Below, piece after piece: positions 1 through 9,800 of a stretch of 64,000 bases of DNA. The stretch spans positions 1 to 64,000 of the forward strand of contig NZ_FCNT01000027.1 in the NCBI RefSeq assembly GCF_900021155.1, given 5' to 3'. Numbering within the stretch: position 1 is the first letter of the stretch; the number at the start of each line of letters is the position of its first letter. The notes under the pieces are model-generated. The model worked only from the letters and a program-made list of their open reading frames with translations. It was not told the DNA's origin and searched no databases. The translations under genes were made by a program, and so were the position numbers. Origin of the DNA: Alistipes sp. CHKCI003 (GTDB lineage: Bacteria; Bacteroidota; Bacteroidia; Bacteroidales; Rikenellaceae).

Positions 1-552
1 GCCTCGCAGTCGCCCCGCCGGCGGGAACTGCTCGCCGCCTGCGGCCTGCCGTTCGAACTCGCACCGAAATACGACTGCGAAGAACGCTACCCGCCGACGC
101 TGCCCGCCGAGGAGGTGCCGCTCTACCTCGCACGCCTCAAGAGCGACGCCTATCCCCATCCCCTCGCGCCGCACGAAATTCTGCTCACGGCCGACACGGT
201 GGTCGTCTCGGAAGGCGCCGTGCTGGGCAAGCCCCGCGACCGCGACGACGCGGCCGCGATGCTCCGGCGCCTCTCCGGCGCGACGCACACGGTCGTCTCG
301 GGCGTTACGCTCCGCACCGCGGAGCGCAGCCGCTCGTTCGGCGCACGCACCGACGTCCGCTTCCGGCCCCTCGCCGGCGAGGAGATCGCCTACTACCTCG
401 ACACCTTCCGACCCTACGACAAGGCCGGCTCCTACGGCATACAGGAGTGGATCGGATATGCCGCCATCGAACGCATCGAAGGCTCGTTCTACAACGTGAT
501 GGGGCTGCCGGTGCAGAAACTCTACGTCGAACTGAACGAATTTCTCGGATAA
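1..552 (+). CDS. maf: Maf family nucleoside triphosphate pyrophosphatase (5' end cut by window)
   Basis: The reading frame is open from base 1 and ends at 552, giving 183 visible residues; only the first few codons are missing, because the visible part starts at the family's ASxSPRR nucleotide-binding motif (ASQSPRR here). Further Maf signatures are LTADTVV, LGKPRDRDDA and THTVVSGV. The DKAGSYGIQ motif near the C-terminus is typical of the YhdE-like clade, which hydrolyses dTTP/UTP and modified pyrimidine nucleotides to monophosphates and so prevents misincorporation or arrests division. The clade assignment is inferred from that motif alone. The next gene starts 113 bases downstream and appears to have its own weak -7 box (TATCTTGC at 568-575), so the two need not be co-transcribed. 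Confidence 0.93.
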   Translation, partial: ASQSPRRRELLAACGLPFELAPKYDCEERYPPTLPAEEVPLYLARLKSDAYPHPLAPHEILLTADTVVVSEGAVLGKPRDRDDAAAMLRRLSGATHTVVSGVTLRTAERSRSFGARTDVRFRPLAGEEIAYYLDTFRPYDKAGSYGIQEWIGYAAIERIEGSFYNVMGLPVQKLYVELNEFLG

Positions 553-665
553 TCCGACGGAATTCCGTATCTTGCACGACAGAATCCGCAACCCCGCTCC
601 GACCGCACTCCGCGCGCATGCGGGAATGTGCCGAAGCGATTAAACGACTGTAAAACACCAAACCC

Positions 666-2648
666 ATGAAACGCACACTGTTCGCCGTACTCTGTACGCT
701 GCTCGCACTGCCCGCTCTCGCAGACGAGGGCATGTGGCTCCCGAGCCTCATCCGATCGCGCATCGGGGACATGCGCTCCAAAGGATTCCGCCTCACGGCC
801 GAAGACATCTACTCCGTCAACCGCGCCTCGATGAAGGACGCCGTCGTTTCGTTCGGCGGCTTCTGCACGGGCGAGCTGATCTCCGAACGCGGGCTCCTGC
901 TCACGAACCACCACTGCGGCTACGACGCCGTGCAGGCGTTGTCGAGCGTCGACCACGACTACCTCACGCACGGATTCTGGGCCATGTCCGCGGCCGAGGA
1001 GCTGCCGGCCGAGGGGCTCTTCGTGCGCTTTCTGGTGCGCATGGACGATGTAACGGACCGCATCGCGGCGGGCGAAACCGCCGAGCGGATCATCGCCGAA
1101 GCCGAGAAGGAGGGCCCCAACTACCGCGCGACGGTCGAGCAGATGTACTACGGCAACCAGCAGTTCCTCTTCGTCTACCAGCAGTTCGACGACGTGCGGC
1201 TGGTCGGCGCGCCGCCCTCGTCGATCGGCAAGTTCGGCGGCGACACCGACAACTGGATCTGGCCCCGCCACACGGGCGACTTCTCCCTGTTCCGCATCTA
1301 TGCCGGTCCGGACAACCAGCCGGCGGCCTACTCGCCCGAGAACGTCCCCTACCGTCCCCGCCGCCACTTCGCCGTCTCGACCCGCGGCGCCGAGGAGGGA
1401 GCCTTCACGATGATCTACGGCTTCCCGGGCAACACCCAGCAATACGTCCTCTCCGATGCGGTCGAATACGCGCAGAAAATCTCCGATCCGACCAAAATCG
1501 CCATCCGCACCGCAAGGCTCGATCTGATCGGCCGGGCGCAGGAGACGGACCCTGCGCTGCGCATCTTCTATGCGGCCCGCCACGCCAACATCGCCAACGC
1601 ATGGAAAAAGTGGCAGGGCGAAGTGCTGGGCCTCGAACGGCTGCGGACCGCCGAGCGCAAACGCGCCTATGAAACCGCGTTCGAAGCGTGGGCCGCCGAC
1701 AAACCCGAATACCGCGACGTCGTGCGCGAGCTGAAGGCCGAATACGCCCGCATCATCCCGATCTTCTTCAACCTCGAAGTCCTCTCCGAGACCCTCCGCA
1801 CGCTGCCGATGCCCTATCCCGAAGCGGAACGGACCGATCCGCTCTTCGCAGCGCGCCGCCCGACCGAACGGGCGCTCTGGCGGCTCGCCGTGGGCGAATA
1901 CGCCTCCCTCTGCCAAGGCGACCGCCTGCTGCCCGCCGTGCGCGAAGGCATCCGGCGCGCAGGCGGCGCCGAAGCCTATGCCGACCATCTGTTCGCCCTC
2001 GCGGCGGACGATCCCGCGAGCGAAGAGCTCGCCGCACTCGAAAGGGACATACGCCAGAACGTCGGCGAACTGACCGCCGCACTCGGACTGCGCCGCCTGC
2101 GCAATCTCGGCAGCGCCCGTCTGGAGGAGCTCTACAAGACCTACATGCGCGGATTGCAGGAGTGGGACACCGGGCGTGCCTTCTTCCCCGACGCCAACTC
2201 CACGCTCCGCGTATCCTACGGCACCGTGGCCGGCTACCGCTATGCCGACGGCGAGCGCCACAAAGCGCTCACGACCCTCGACGGCATCATCGCCAAGGAC
2301 GATCCGACGGTCTACGACTACGACATTCCGCAAGCCCTGCGCGACCTCTACGCCTCGAAAGCCTACGGCCGCTGGGGCACCCAGATCGAAGGCCGGCGCA
2401 CGGTCCCCGTCTGTTTCCTCGCCACGAACCAGACCACGGGCGGCAACTCGGGTTCGCCCGTGCTGAACGGGCGCGGCGAACTCATCGGCGTCAACTTCGA
2501 CCGCACGTGGCGCTCGACGATGAGCGATCTGGAGTTCGATCCCGAGATTTGCCGCAACATCGCCGTCGACATCCGCTACGTGCTCTTCGTCATCGACCGC
2601 GTGGGAGGCGCGGGCTATCTGCTCGACGAGATGACGCTGCGGAAGTAG
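666..2648 (+). CDS. S46 family dipeptidyl-peptidase, DPP11-type (Asp/Glu-specific)
   Basis: This 660-residue protein has a Sec signal peptide (MKRTLFAVLCTLLALPALA) and the S46 serine peptidase architecture, a chymotrypsin fold with a helical domain. The catalytic His lies in TNHHCGYDAVQ (His82/83) and the nucleophile in GGNSGSPVLNG near the C-terminus. Eighteen residues after that Ser is the Arg of GVNFDRTW. In the characterised Porphyromonas enzymes this position is Arg in DPP11, which prefers acidic P1 residues, and Gly in DPP7. Specificity for Asp/Glu dipeptides is therefore inferred. Such periplasmic enzymes release dipeptides for growth on protein. It stands alone; tRNA-Leu with its own promoter follows. 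Confidence 0.93.
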   Translation: MKRTLFAVLCTLLALPALADEGMWLPSLIRSRIGDMRSKGFRLTAEDIYSVNRASMKDAVVSFGGFCTGELISERGLLLTNHHCGYDAVQALSSVDHDYLTHGFWAMSAAEELPAEGLFVRFLVRMDDVTDRIAAGETAERIIAEAEKEGPNYRATVEQMYYGNQQFLFVYQQFDDVRLVGAPPSSIGKFGGDTDNWIWPRHTGDFSLFRIYAGPDNQPAAYSPENVPYRPRRHFAVSTRGAEEGAFTMIYGFPGNTQQYVLSDAVEYAQKISDPTKIAIRTARLDLIGRAQETDPALRIFYAARHANIANAWKKWQGEVLGLERLRTAERKRAYETAFEAWAADKPEYRDVVRELKAEYARIIPIFFNLEVLSETLRTLPMPYPEAERTDPLFAARRPTERALWRLAVGEYASLCQGDRLLPAVREGIRRAGGAEAYADHLFALAADDPASEELAALERDIRQNVGELTAALGLRRLRNLGSARLEELYKTYMRGLQEWDTGRAFFPDANSTLRVSYGTVAGYRYADGERHKALTTLDGIIAKDDPTVYDYDIPQALRDLYASKAYGRWGTQIEGRRTVPVCFLATNQTTGGNSGSPVLNGRGELIGVNFDRTWRSTMSDLEFDPEICRNIAVDIRYVLFVIDRVGGAGYLLDEMTLRK

Positions 2649-2769
2649 CGGCCGCCGAAAGGCGTCTGCGACCGACGAAAAAAGAGATTCGGCCGGGGAG
2701 GCTCTGCACCCGATACGGACAGAATCCGCACGGAATGAAGCGAGAAATCCGATTTTTTTCACCGGATAT

Positions 2770-2800
2770 TTTGCAGAAACCGAAATAGTATCTATATTTG
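2770..2800 (+). promoter_or_regulatory. Bacteroidetes-type promoter of tRNA-Leu
   Basis: TTTG at 2770-2773 and TATATTTG at 2793-2800 are separated by 19 bases, matching the TTTG-N19-TAnnTTTG consensus of the Bacteroidetes primary sigma factor. The tRNA starts 31 bases after the -7 box. Confidence 0.8.
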
Positions 2801-2830
2801 CACTCCCGAAGTCCGTATTCGGGAACGCAA

Positions 2831-2915
2831 GCCCAGGTGGTGAAATTGGTAGACACGCTACTTTGAGGGGGTAGTGAACGTTTAGTTCGTGCAAGTTCGA
2901 GTCTTGTCCTGGGCA
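2831..2915 (+). tRNA. tRNA-Leu (anticodon GAG)
   Basis: The acceptor stem GCCCAGG (2831-2837) pairs with CCTGGGC (2908-2914), with discriminator A at 2915. The anticodon stem CTACT/GGTAG encloses the loop TTGAGGG, giving anticodon GAG. A long variable arm, as expected for a class II leucine tRNA, precedes the T arm GCAAGTTCGAGTCTTGT. CCA is not encoded. A palindromic repeat starts 6 bases after the tRNA and an accessory locus lies beyond it. Confidence 0.95.
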
Positions 2916-2920
2916 CAGAT

Positions 2921-3020
2921 AGGGGCCGTCTAACAAGCCCCAAAAATCGGAAATCACCCCTGCCGGAATTCATTCTGACAGGGGTGAAATCGTTGAAATC
3001 GGATTTGTCAGACAGCCCCT
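2921..3020. repeat. Palindromic element, copy A (100 bp)
   Basis: The ends AGGGGCCGTCTAACAAG and TTTGTCAGACAGCCCCT are imperfect inverted copies, and an inner hairpin is formed by CACCCCTGCCGGAAT and ATTCTGACAGGGGTG. The element has the same length as copy B at 32391-32490 and is close to it in sequence. It begins 6 bases after tRNA-Leu and may act as its terminator. No target duplication is visible. It could be a MITE-like non-autonomous element or a REP-like terminator module. Confidence 0.8.
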
Positions 3021-3334
3021 TCGCTTTTCCCGGCGCGGAGCAGGAGGCATCTGCATCATTTACCCCTGAATCCGGCCGCCTCCGAAGACCGAACTCTCCG
3101 GCGCTTCTTTCGTCGGCAGGACCGGAGCGCCGCGCCGCATCTGCGCCCACGGTTCCGCCGCACCCTGCGTCCGGTCGGACCGCAAATCGGGTCCATGGGG
3201 AAACGATGCCTCCCAACTCCTCTCGACGGGTCGTCAGGCCGATGTCGATTCCGCAGCCCCTTCTCCAGCGGGTTTCGCGGCTTCGTTTCCCGGGATTGCT
3301 CCAACCGCATCGGACCGTTGTCCGCCTCCCGATT
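3021..3334. other. Intergenic region with no recognised gene
   Basis: These 314 GC-rich bases lie between palindromic copy A and the 3' end of the TIR-methyltransferase. The short reading frames here show no family motif and overlap on both strands. I saw no integrase, no second copy of the tRNA 3' end and no clear terminator. Confidence 0.5.
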
Positions 3335-6300
3335 TCACTCCTCCGGCACCGGCTCCGCCAGCAGCTCTTTCAACTTCCCGACGATCTCGGGAATCCCGAC
3401 TTCGCTCGTGTCGAGCGCCAGCTTGTCGGCAAGCGACGAGCTGTAGGCGGCCACCTCCTTTTTCGTTACGCCGTGCCACAGCGGAAGAATGACCTTCACG
3501 CCGTCGATCTCACGGGCCACCATGCCGTTCAGCTCGTAATCGGGCCAGTTCTTTTTCATGAAGTTGCGGGATATGACCACGATGCCGTATCTCGAATTGG
3601 CCAATCCGTGATCGATTTTCCTGCGGAGGCTGTCCCCGAGCTTCAGTTCGGATTCGTCGTACCAGACACGGCATCCGGCCGCCTTGAGCGCTTCGGCCAG
3701 CGGACGGACAATGTCTTGTTTGTCCTCCGAGGCGTGGGAGATAAAGAAGTCGAATTTTTTACCCCTATTATTTTCGTCCGGACGTTCCGCGGGCGGCGTC
3801 CGCCCTTCGACCACATCCACTTCGGCCGGAGTGAGTCCGTAGAGGTCGTAGACCATCCGGTCGATTTCAGCTTCGAGGGCCGAGGTGTCGGCGGCGGGGT
3901 TCTCGCGCTTGGCTTCGAGAATCCGATCGACAAGGGCGATAAAAGGTTGCTGGTTTTCAGCAATTTTAATCGGTAAAAGTTCCAAATCAGACATCAAAAT
4001 CTGCGGAAAACCTTGCTGATTCGTAATAAACAACTGATGATTATAATAATCTAACAATCTTGAATTAAGAAGACTTATTAAATATCTATTCGAGACATTT
4101 GTTGTGGTCGACCAGCACGAATATAATGTACTTTCTGTAAGTGCTGGGACTTCAAGAAACGCACAACATAAAGCGTCTCCTGTGCGTCGAATAAGAATTC
4201 TTGGAACTTGCTGATGTTTAGACAACTTTTTTGTACCTCCAATGATCGATAAATTTTTATAATCCGTATGATTTTGTGATTTAACAACCCACTTAGAAAT
4301 ATTTTTCCCCAGCAAGAATATATCTGGCAAATTCCTTTTTTCTGAAAAAATACATTGAGACCGGTTCTTAACGACCATCCCCTTGAAAATAGTAGTTAGT
4401 TCGGCGAGCGGAGTTGCACCACTTGAAACTTTAGATAAGATTGGATTATGGGTTTCGACAATCTCTTTCAGATGATAATTAGAATCAAAATGGTATTTTT
4501 TTGTAATCGAATCATCATGTTGCTTACGATAAACAAAAATTAAACTACCCGTTACCGCATTTTCAAAAACATAATCCGTGAAAGTAACAGTTATCAATGT
4601 ATTACCATACATCGACATAACTCCGGTACAACCTTCATAACTTCTCGTTTTGAACAAGCCTTCTGGGATAATATATGCAATAATAGCTCCCTTTTTCAGT
4701 AATTTAGTTATACCTAATTCTATAAAAAGTGTAAAAAGATTTTTAGAATATGAATTTTTTATCGACTCATAATCTTTTATATAACAGAACAATTCAGAAT
4801 TATCCGTATTATTTTTAGTCAAAATTCGGTACGGCGGATTGGCGATCACGATATCGAATCCCCCGCGGTCGAACACATCCTTGAAATAGGTGTGCCACAG
4901 GAAGAACGGACAGTTCGTGCGGTCCAGATGCCCGATGTGCACGCGGCTCGCGCCGACCTTTTCGAGCTTCTCCTGCGTCCGCTTCAACTTGGCCTCCTCC
5001 GATTTCAGGTTTTTCTCGTACTTGCGGCGGTTGCCTGCGGCGGTCGAAGGGTTATCGATGAACTCGCGGTTCTCTTTCACCGCCCGCATATGCTGCGCCT
5101 CTTCGGCCAGCAATTCCCGCTCCCTGAGGTCGAGCGCATTCCCGATATGGCTCCGGATGATCGCGTCGATCTCTCCCCTGATCCCCTCCTTTTCGGCATG
5201 GTCCGTTACCGAGAAGTGTTGCCCGATCAGAGGTCCGAGCGCCCGGCGGGTCTGGGCATCGGCCGGCGAACCGAACAGCAAGCCGTCCGCTTCGGGCTGC
5301 ACGGCGAATCTGCTCAGGTCGATCCCCTCGAAACTTTCGAGCAGCGAGTTGCCCTGCATGATCTTGTAGTCGAGGTTCGGAAGCGGCTGCGGCTCCTCCT
5401 CGTCCACCACCAGCGACAGCCAGAAGCGCAGGCGGGCGATATCGACAGCACCCTGTTCGATATCGACGCCGTAGATGTTCTTCTGGATGATTTCGCGCTT
5501 GACCTTCGACGGCGAGAAGGCCTCCCGCCGCTTCGTAAAGCCGTACAGCACCCGGCGGCACTTGAAGATTTCGCCCAGCACCCCCATCGGGAAAGCGCCC
5601 GAGCCGATCGCCGGATCGCACACCTTGACCTCACGGAGCAGCGTGTCGAGCCGCGCCGCGACCTTGGGGTTCTGCAGCGCAGGATCGACCTCGCCCGTGC
5701 GGATCAGCCGGCCGACAGCGGCGTGAACCGCTTCGTCGGTATGCGTCCGCAAATACTGGATCAGGCTCTCGCGGCTCATGTACTGCACGATCTCCTTCGG
5801 GGTGTAGAACGTCCCCTTGTCCTTGTTGTCTTCGAGCAGATTCTCGAAGATGTGCCCCAGCATTTCGGGATCGATGCCCACCTCGCTGTCGTCGGGGTCG
5901 TTTTCGTCGATCGTGAAGTTGTACTGGGCGAAAAACTCGATCAGCTCGTCGAAATAAGCATACGGGAAGTCGATCCGGTTCCGGTCCAGAGCATCGCGGT
6001 CGAACAAACCGCCGTTCAGATAAGGAATGCGGATGCGGTCGCCCAGCAGCGGATCGGCCAGATCGTCCTCCCGCTTGCGGTTGAGCGTCTCGAAAAACAG
6101 CAGTTCGAGCACCTCGGCGAGCAGCCGGTCGTTGCCCTTATGACGGTCGAGCAGCGTGCGCATGTAGTTCGCATCGCCGCCCGTCCACCCTCGGGCTTCG
6201 GACGGGACACCCATCCAGCCCTTCTTCTGGAGGAATTGCAGGAAGACGAGCCGCCCCAACAGCTTCTTGACATAATCCCGCTGCCACTTCTCCCGCCCGC

Positions 6301-6862
6301 CGATATACGCGCAGAATTTCCTGAACTGGGCCTTGTAGCCGTTGAAAAAGTCGGCATTCAGTTTCTCGACCGAGAATGCCTCGTATATGTTTTCGGGCGT
6401 AACCCCTTTGTTCCTGAGCAGCAGAAACCGATCGACGGGCGTGCGGTACGTCTCGTCGGGATTGCCGAACAAATAGGTAAAACGCTTGGGAGCCGTCTTC
6501 CCGTCGCGCAGATTGCAGATGTACGACAGCCGCCACTGACGGTCGTCGTAATAGACCACCAGCGCGGCCTCGACATCGTAGGCCGTATAGCTTTTGACCA
6601 ACGAGCGCAGACCGACACGATTCAGCCCGATGCGGTATCCCCTGATCTCGAACTCATACAGACCGATATCGAACCCCGGCAAACGGAGCTTTCCGAGTTC
6701 GTAACCCGTAACTTTCTCGTCGTGCTCCGAGGTCAGCACGCGCGCCTCCCGGCGCATTTCCGTCGCACCGAAAAAATCGATCAGCATCCGCTTCCATTTC
6801 TCCGAATCGTAGGGCTGCCGGAACAGCTTTCTCAATTCGCTTCTCGGTTCCTCCTGCTGCAT
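3335..6862 (-). CDS. Eco57I-type N6-adenine methyltransferase with C-terminal TIR domain
   Basis: The protein has 1175 residues. Residues about 1-400 resemble the helical front part of Eco57I/PglX-like enzymes (KGTFYTPKEIVQYMSRE). SAM-binding motif I is VCDPAIGSGAFP (about 415) and catalytic motif IV is NPPY (about 674). Residues about 679-970 hold the end of the catalytic core and the presumed target-recognition segment. Residues 1037-1165 are a TIR domain: FDFFISHASED, then WYDESELKLGDSL, then NWPDYEL, in which Glu1110 occupies the usual NADase glutamate position. No PD-(D/E)XK nuclease motif was seen. The gene begins 14 bases after the helicase stop on the same strand, so the two form an operon. 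DNA encoding about 679-970 is strikingly AT-rich compared with both flanks, which suggests exchange of the specificity segment. A DNA-modifying anti-phage role with a TIR effector is inferred. Confidence 0.9.
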   Translation of the reverse strand: MQQEEPRSELRKLFRQPYDSEKWKRMLIDFFGATEMRREARVLTSEHDEKVTGYELGKLRLPGFDIGLYEFEIRGYRIGLNRVGLRSLVKSYTAYDVEAALVVYYDDRQWRLSYICNLRDGKTAPKRFTYLFGNPDETYRTPVDRFLLLRNKGVTPENIYEAFSVEKLNADFFNGYKAQFRKFCAYIGGREKWQRDYVKKLLGRLVFLQFLQKKGWMGVPSEARGWTGGDANYMRTLLDRHKGNDRLLAEVLELLFFETLNRKREDDLADPLLGDRIRIPYLNGGLFDRDALDRNRIDFPYAYFDELIEFFAQYNFTIDENDPDDSEVGIDPEMLGHIFENLLEDNKDKGTFYTPKEIVQYMSRESLIQYLRTHTDEAVHAAVGRLIRTGEVDPALQNPKVAARLDTLLREVKVCDPAIGSGAFPMGVLGEIFKCRRVLYGFTKRREAFSPSKVKREIIQKNIYGVDIEQGAVDIARLRFWLSLVVDEEEPQPLPNLDYKIMQGNSLLESFEGIDLSRFAVQPEADGLLFGSPADAQTRRALGPLIGQHFSVTDHAEKEGIRGEIDAIIRSHIGNALDLRERELLAEEAQHMRAVKENREFIDNPSTAAGNRRKYEKNLKSEEAKLKRTQEKLEKVGASRVHIGHLDRTNCPFFLWHTYFKDVFDRGGFDIVIANPPYRILTKNNTDNSELFCYIKDYESIKNSYSKNLFTLFIELGITKLLKKGAIIAYIIPEGLFKTRSYEGCTGVMSMYGNTLITVTFTDYVFENAVTGSLIFVYRKQHDDSITKKYHFDSNYHLKEIVETHNPILSKVSSGATPLAELTTIFKGMVVKNRSQCIFSEKRNLPDIFLLGKNISKWVVKSQNHTDYKNLSIIGGTKKLSKHQQVPRILIRRTGDALCCAFLEVPALTESTLYSCWSTTTNVSNRYLISLLNSRLLDYYNHQLFITNQQGFPQILMSDLELLPIKIAENQQPFIALVDRILEAKRENPAADTSALEAEIDRMVYDLYGLTPAEVDVVEGRTPPAERPDENNRGKKFDFFISHASEDKQDIVRPLAEALKAAGCRVWYDESELKLGDSLRRKIDHGLANSRYGIVVISRNFMKKNWPDYELNGMVAREIDGVKVILPLWHGVTKKEVAAYSSSLADKLALDTSEVGIPEIVGKLKELLAEPVPEE

Positions 6863-6876
6863 AGGTCAGTCTCTTT

Positions 6877-9800
6877 TTATTCGAAATATTCGGCCAATAC
6901 GACGCACGATCTGGGATCGCTCCCGGCGCCCGACCTTTTCTCGCTCTTATGATAGCGGATCACGAAAGCCCGGATCGCTTTCTCCACCTCTTCGAACCCG
7001 ATCTCAGACCGGCGATAACGGCGTTCCAGACGGTTCAGCTCGCGCGAAAGCTTCGTAAAAGTTCCCGCTTCCACGTAATGACCCAAAATTTCGCAATGCT
7101 CCTTGGTCGCAGGGTGCTGCCCGCTGCGCCAGATCCATTTGAGGAATCGTTCGGCCGTTTTGGTCGTCTTATCCTGTTCGCTCGACGAAGGTACGGCGTC
7201 GTCGAGCATATCCGTAACATCCTTGTCGAAGCGCCTTTGGGCCGCCGACACGCTCTGGTAGTGCCGCTCCGAAAGCGGAAGCGGCTTTTCATCCGGCGCC
7301 GCCCGGAACAATGCCGCCGCTTCGAGGAACCCGAGCGGCGCGACCGTGAAGCGCTCCTTCTGCACCGTGAATCCCGGCCGGTCCATACCGGCCGGCTTCG
7401 CCGGCGGGGCGTCGTTCGGCTCGACTTTGTAGAACTCCTGTTTGTAGGCCGAACGGACATACACCAGCGCCGTGTCTTTTTTCGGCCCCCCGGTCCGCGA
7501 CGCGCAGCGCCCCGTGCGGGATTTGACGGGCAGGTTCCGCACGCGCTCGAAATCCGCCGGATGCGCCTTGCGGAACCTGCGCACCTCGTCCAGATATTGC
7601 AGCATCTTATCCACATCGTCGCCGATGTTCGGATTGAACAGTTCGAAGCTGCAGAGCACCTCCTCCCGCGAGAAGATCTGCGAGTCCCCGCCATAGGCCG
7701 AATGGAAACCCTGCAACTTGGCCAGAATATTCCGGTAGAGCCGGATCTCGGCATCGCCCTCGGCCGACGGATAGAACAGATAGTTATAGATCGTGTCGGC
7801 CACGCTGCCGATGCGGTTCACGCGCCCGTTGCGCTGCATGAGGCGCGTGGGGTTCCACGGCGAGTCGTAGTGTACGATCACATTGGCGCGGTGCAGGTCG
7901 ACACCTTCGGCCAGCACATCCGTCGAAATCAGAATATTGAAGTCGTCCTTGGGCTTGCAGCCTTTCGGACGGGGCTTGAAGTTGGCGAGGATCGTCTCGA
8001 AGAGTTTTTTGCGGCTGTCCGACGTCGCGCTCAGAATATCGCTGCGGCCCAAGCGCTCTTTCAAGGCCCGCTCCAGATAGTGCACCGTGTCCTTGCTCTC
8101 GGAGAAGATCACCAACTTCCCGGTCGGGTTTTCGCCGGGAGCGAGCATTCGGGTCTCGATCTCTTCGACGAATTTGTCCAGCTTGGGGTCTTCCGTAACC
8201 CGCTCCCACTCGTCGATCAGATCGTCGAGCAGAGCGATATCGCTCTTCAGATCGTCGATGAACCAAGGATAGAACGCATCGCGGCGATAGACGAAATCCT
8301 CCTTCGAACCGCCGAACTTCTCGATGCCCTTGTCGATGATGTCGTCCAGCTCGAATCCCTTGTCCTGCAACTCCTTCACCTTGAGGTCGGGAGCAATGAC
8401 GATCTTGTCGGCCTCCCACATGTCGACCATGCCCTGCGTATTCCGCCGGAGGTTATGCAGCGAACGGCGGAACGCCTCGAAGCTGCTCTCCAGACGCTTC
8501 ACCATGTGAACCCGGTAAATGCCGGCCAGCGCCGCCGAAATCTGCGGCGCATTCGCATAGCGGGCCGCAAAAGCCGGGGTCAGACTCTCGATAGCCTTAT
8601 AACGCGCGTATTTGAGCCGTTCGGTGAGCACATCCATCGAGGCATTGAACAGCACTTTCAACTTTTCGGGAAGGTAGTAGACCAATCCGCGCGGCTTCTC
8701 GATCTTCGGGAAAACCACCCCCTGTTTCTTGAGGTCGTCGCGGTATTCGGCATAATTGAGGATATTCTCACGGGTGCGGCGCACGGTTACTTTGTCGATC
8801 ACATCCCGACGGATCTGCTCGTAAATCGTCTTGATCGCTTCGATGTCGATCACCTTGTTGGTCGGGGACATCAACTTGGTATAGAGGCCGATGCGGGGTG
8901 CGAAATAGTTCTGCAGATTGGGAACGCCCTCGATGCTGCCACTGCGCTTGTCCTGAAACAGCAGCAGCAGATTGTACAAATCCCGGGGACTGATGTTGAG
9001 CGGCGTCGCCGACACCAGCATCACCAACTTGTGCACCCCTCCGACACGTCCGATGCGGATGCGGTCGGTCTTGCAGACGCGCTGCAAGTTGTCGTACATA
9101 TTCGACATATCGCTCCGGAACCGGTGCGCCTCATCGACGACGATCAGGTCGTACTCCTCAAGCGGCAGATAATCGGTCTTTTCCCCGAAAAGTTTCTCCA
9201 GATTGCCGCAGGATACGAAATCGGCGTATTTCAGAATGCCGAACGTCTCGAATGTCGAACGCCAGTTGTCGAGCAGCTTCGGCGGGTGCACCACCAGAAT
9301 TCGGGAGCTGTGCAAGCTGTTCTCTTCGACGAAACGCCGGGCGGTCATCGTGGCAATGACCGTTTTGCCCAAGCCCACCACGTCGGCCAGAAAATAGCCG
9401 TTGTATCTTTTCAACATCTGATAACCCTGCCCGACGGCATCCCGCTGATACTTGAGATCCATGAACCCTTCGGGCACATCGAGCGAAAAATCATCTTCGA
9501 TCTGGTCGCCGAAATAGTCGATCAACAGCTTCATGTAGATTTCGTAGGGCGTAGGCGCCTGTCCCAAGTGCGTCTTCGCTTCGAACCGCTCGATATCGTC
9601 GGGCGTAACGGGCAGCCCCTCTTTCCACAGTTTCTCGAACTCGGCTTTGCAGAACGCCACGTCGTCGAAATCCTTCATCGCCACATTCAGTTCGTAGCGC
9701 GGCGGCTGCGTAAGACCCAGCCCCGATTCGGAGAAGTTGCTCGATCCCATAATCACCCAGCCGTCGGAATGCGGCGTGTGTTTTTCCGGAAGGAACAGAT

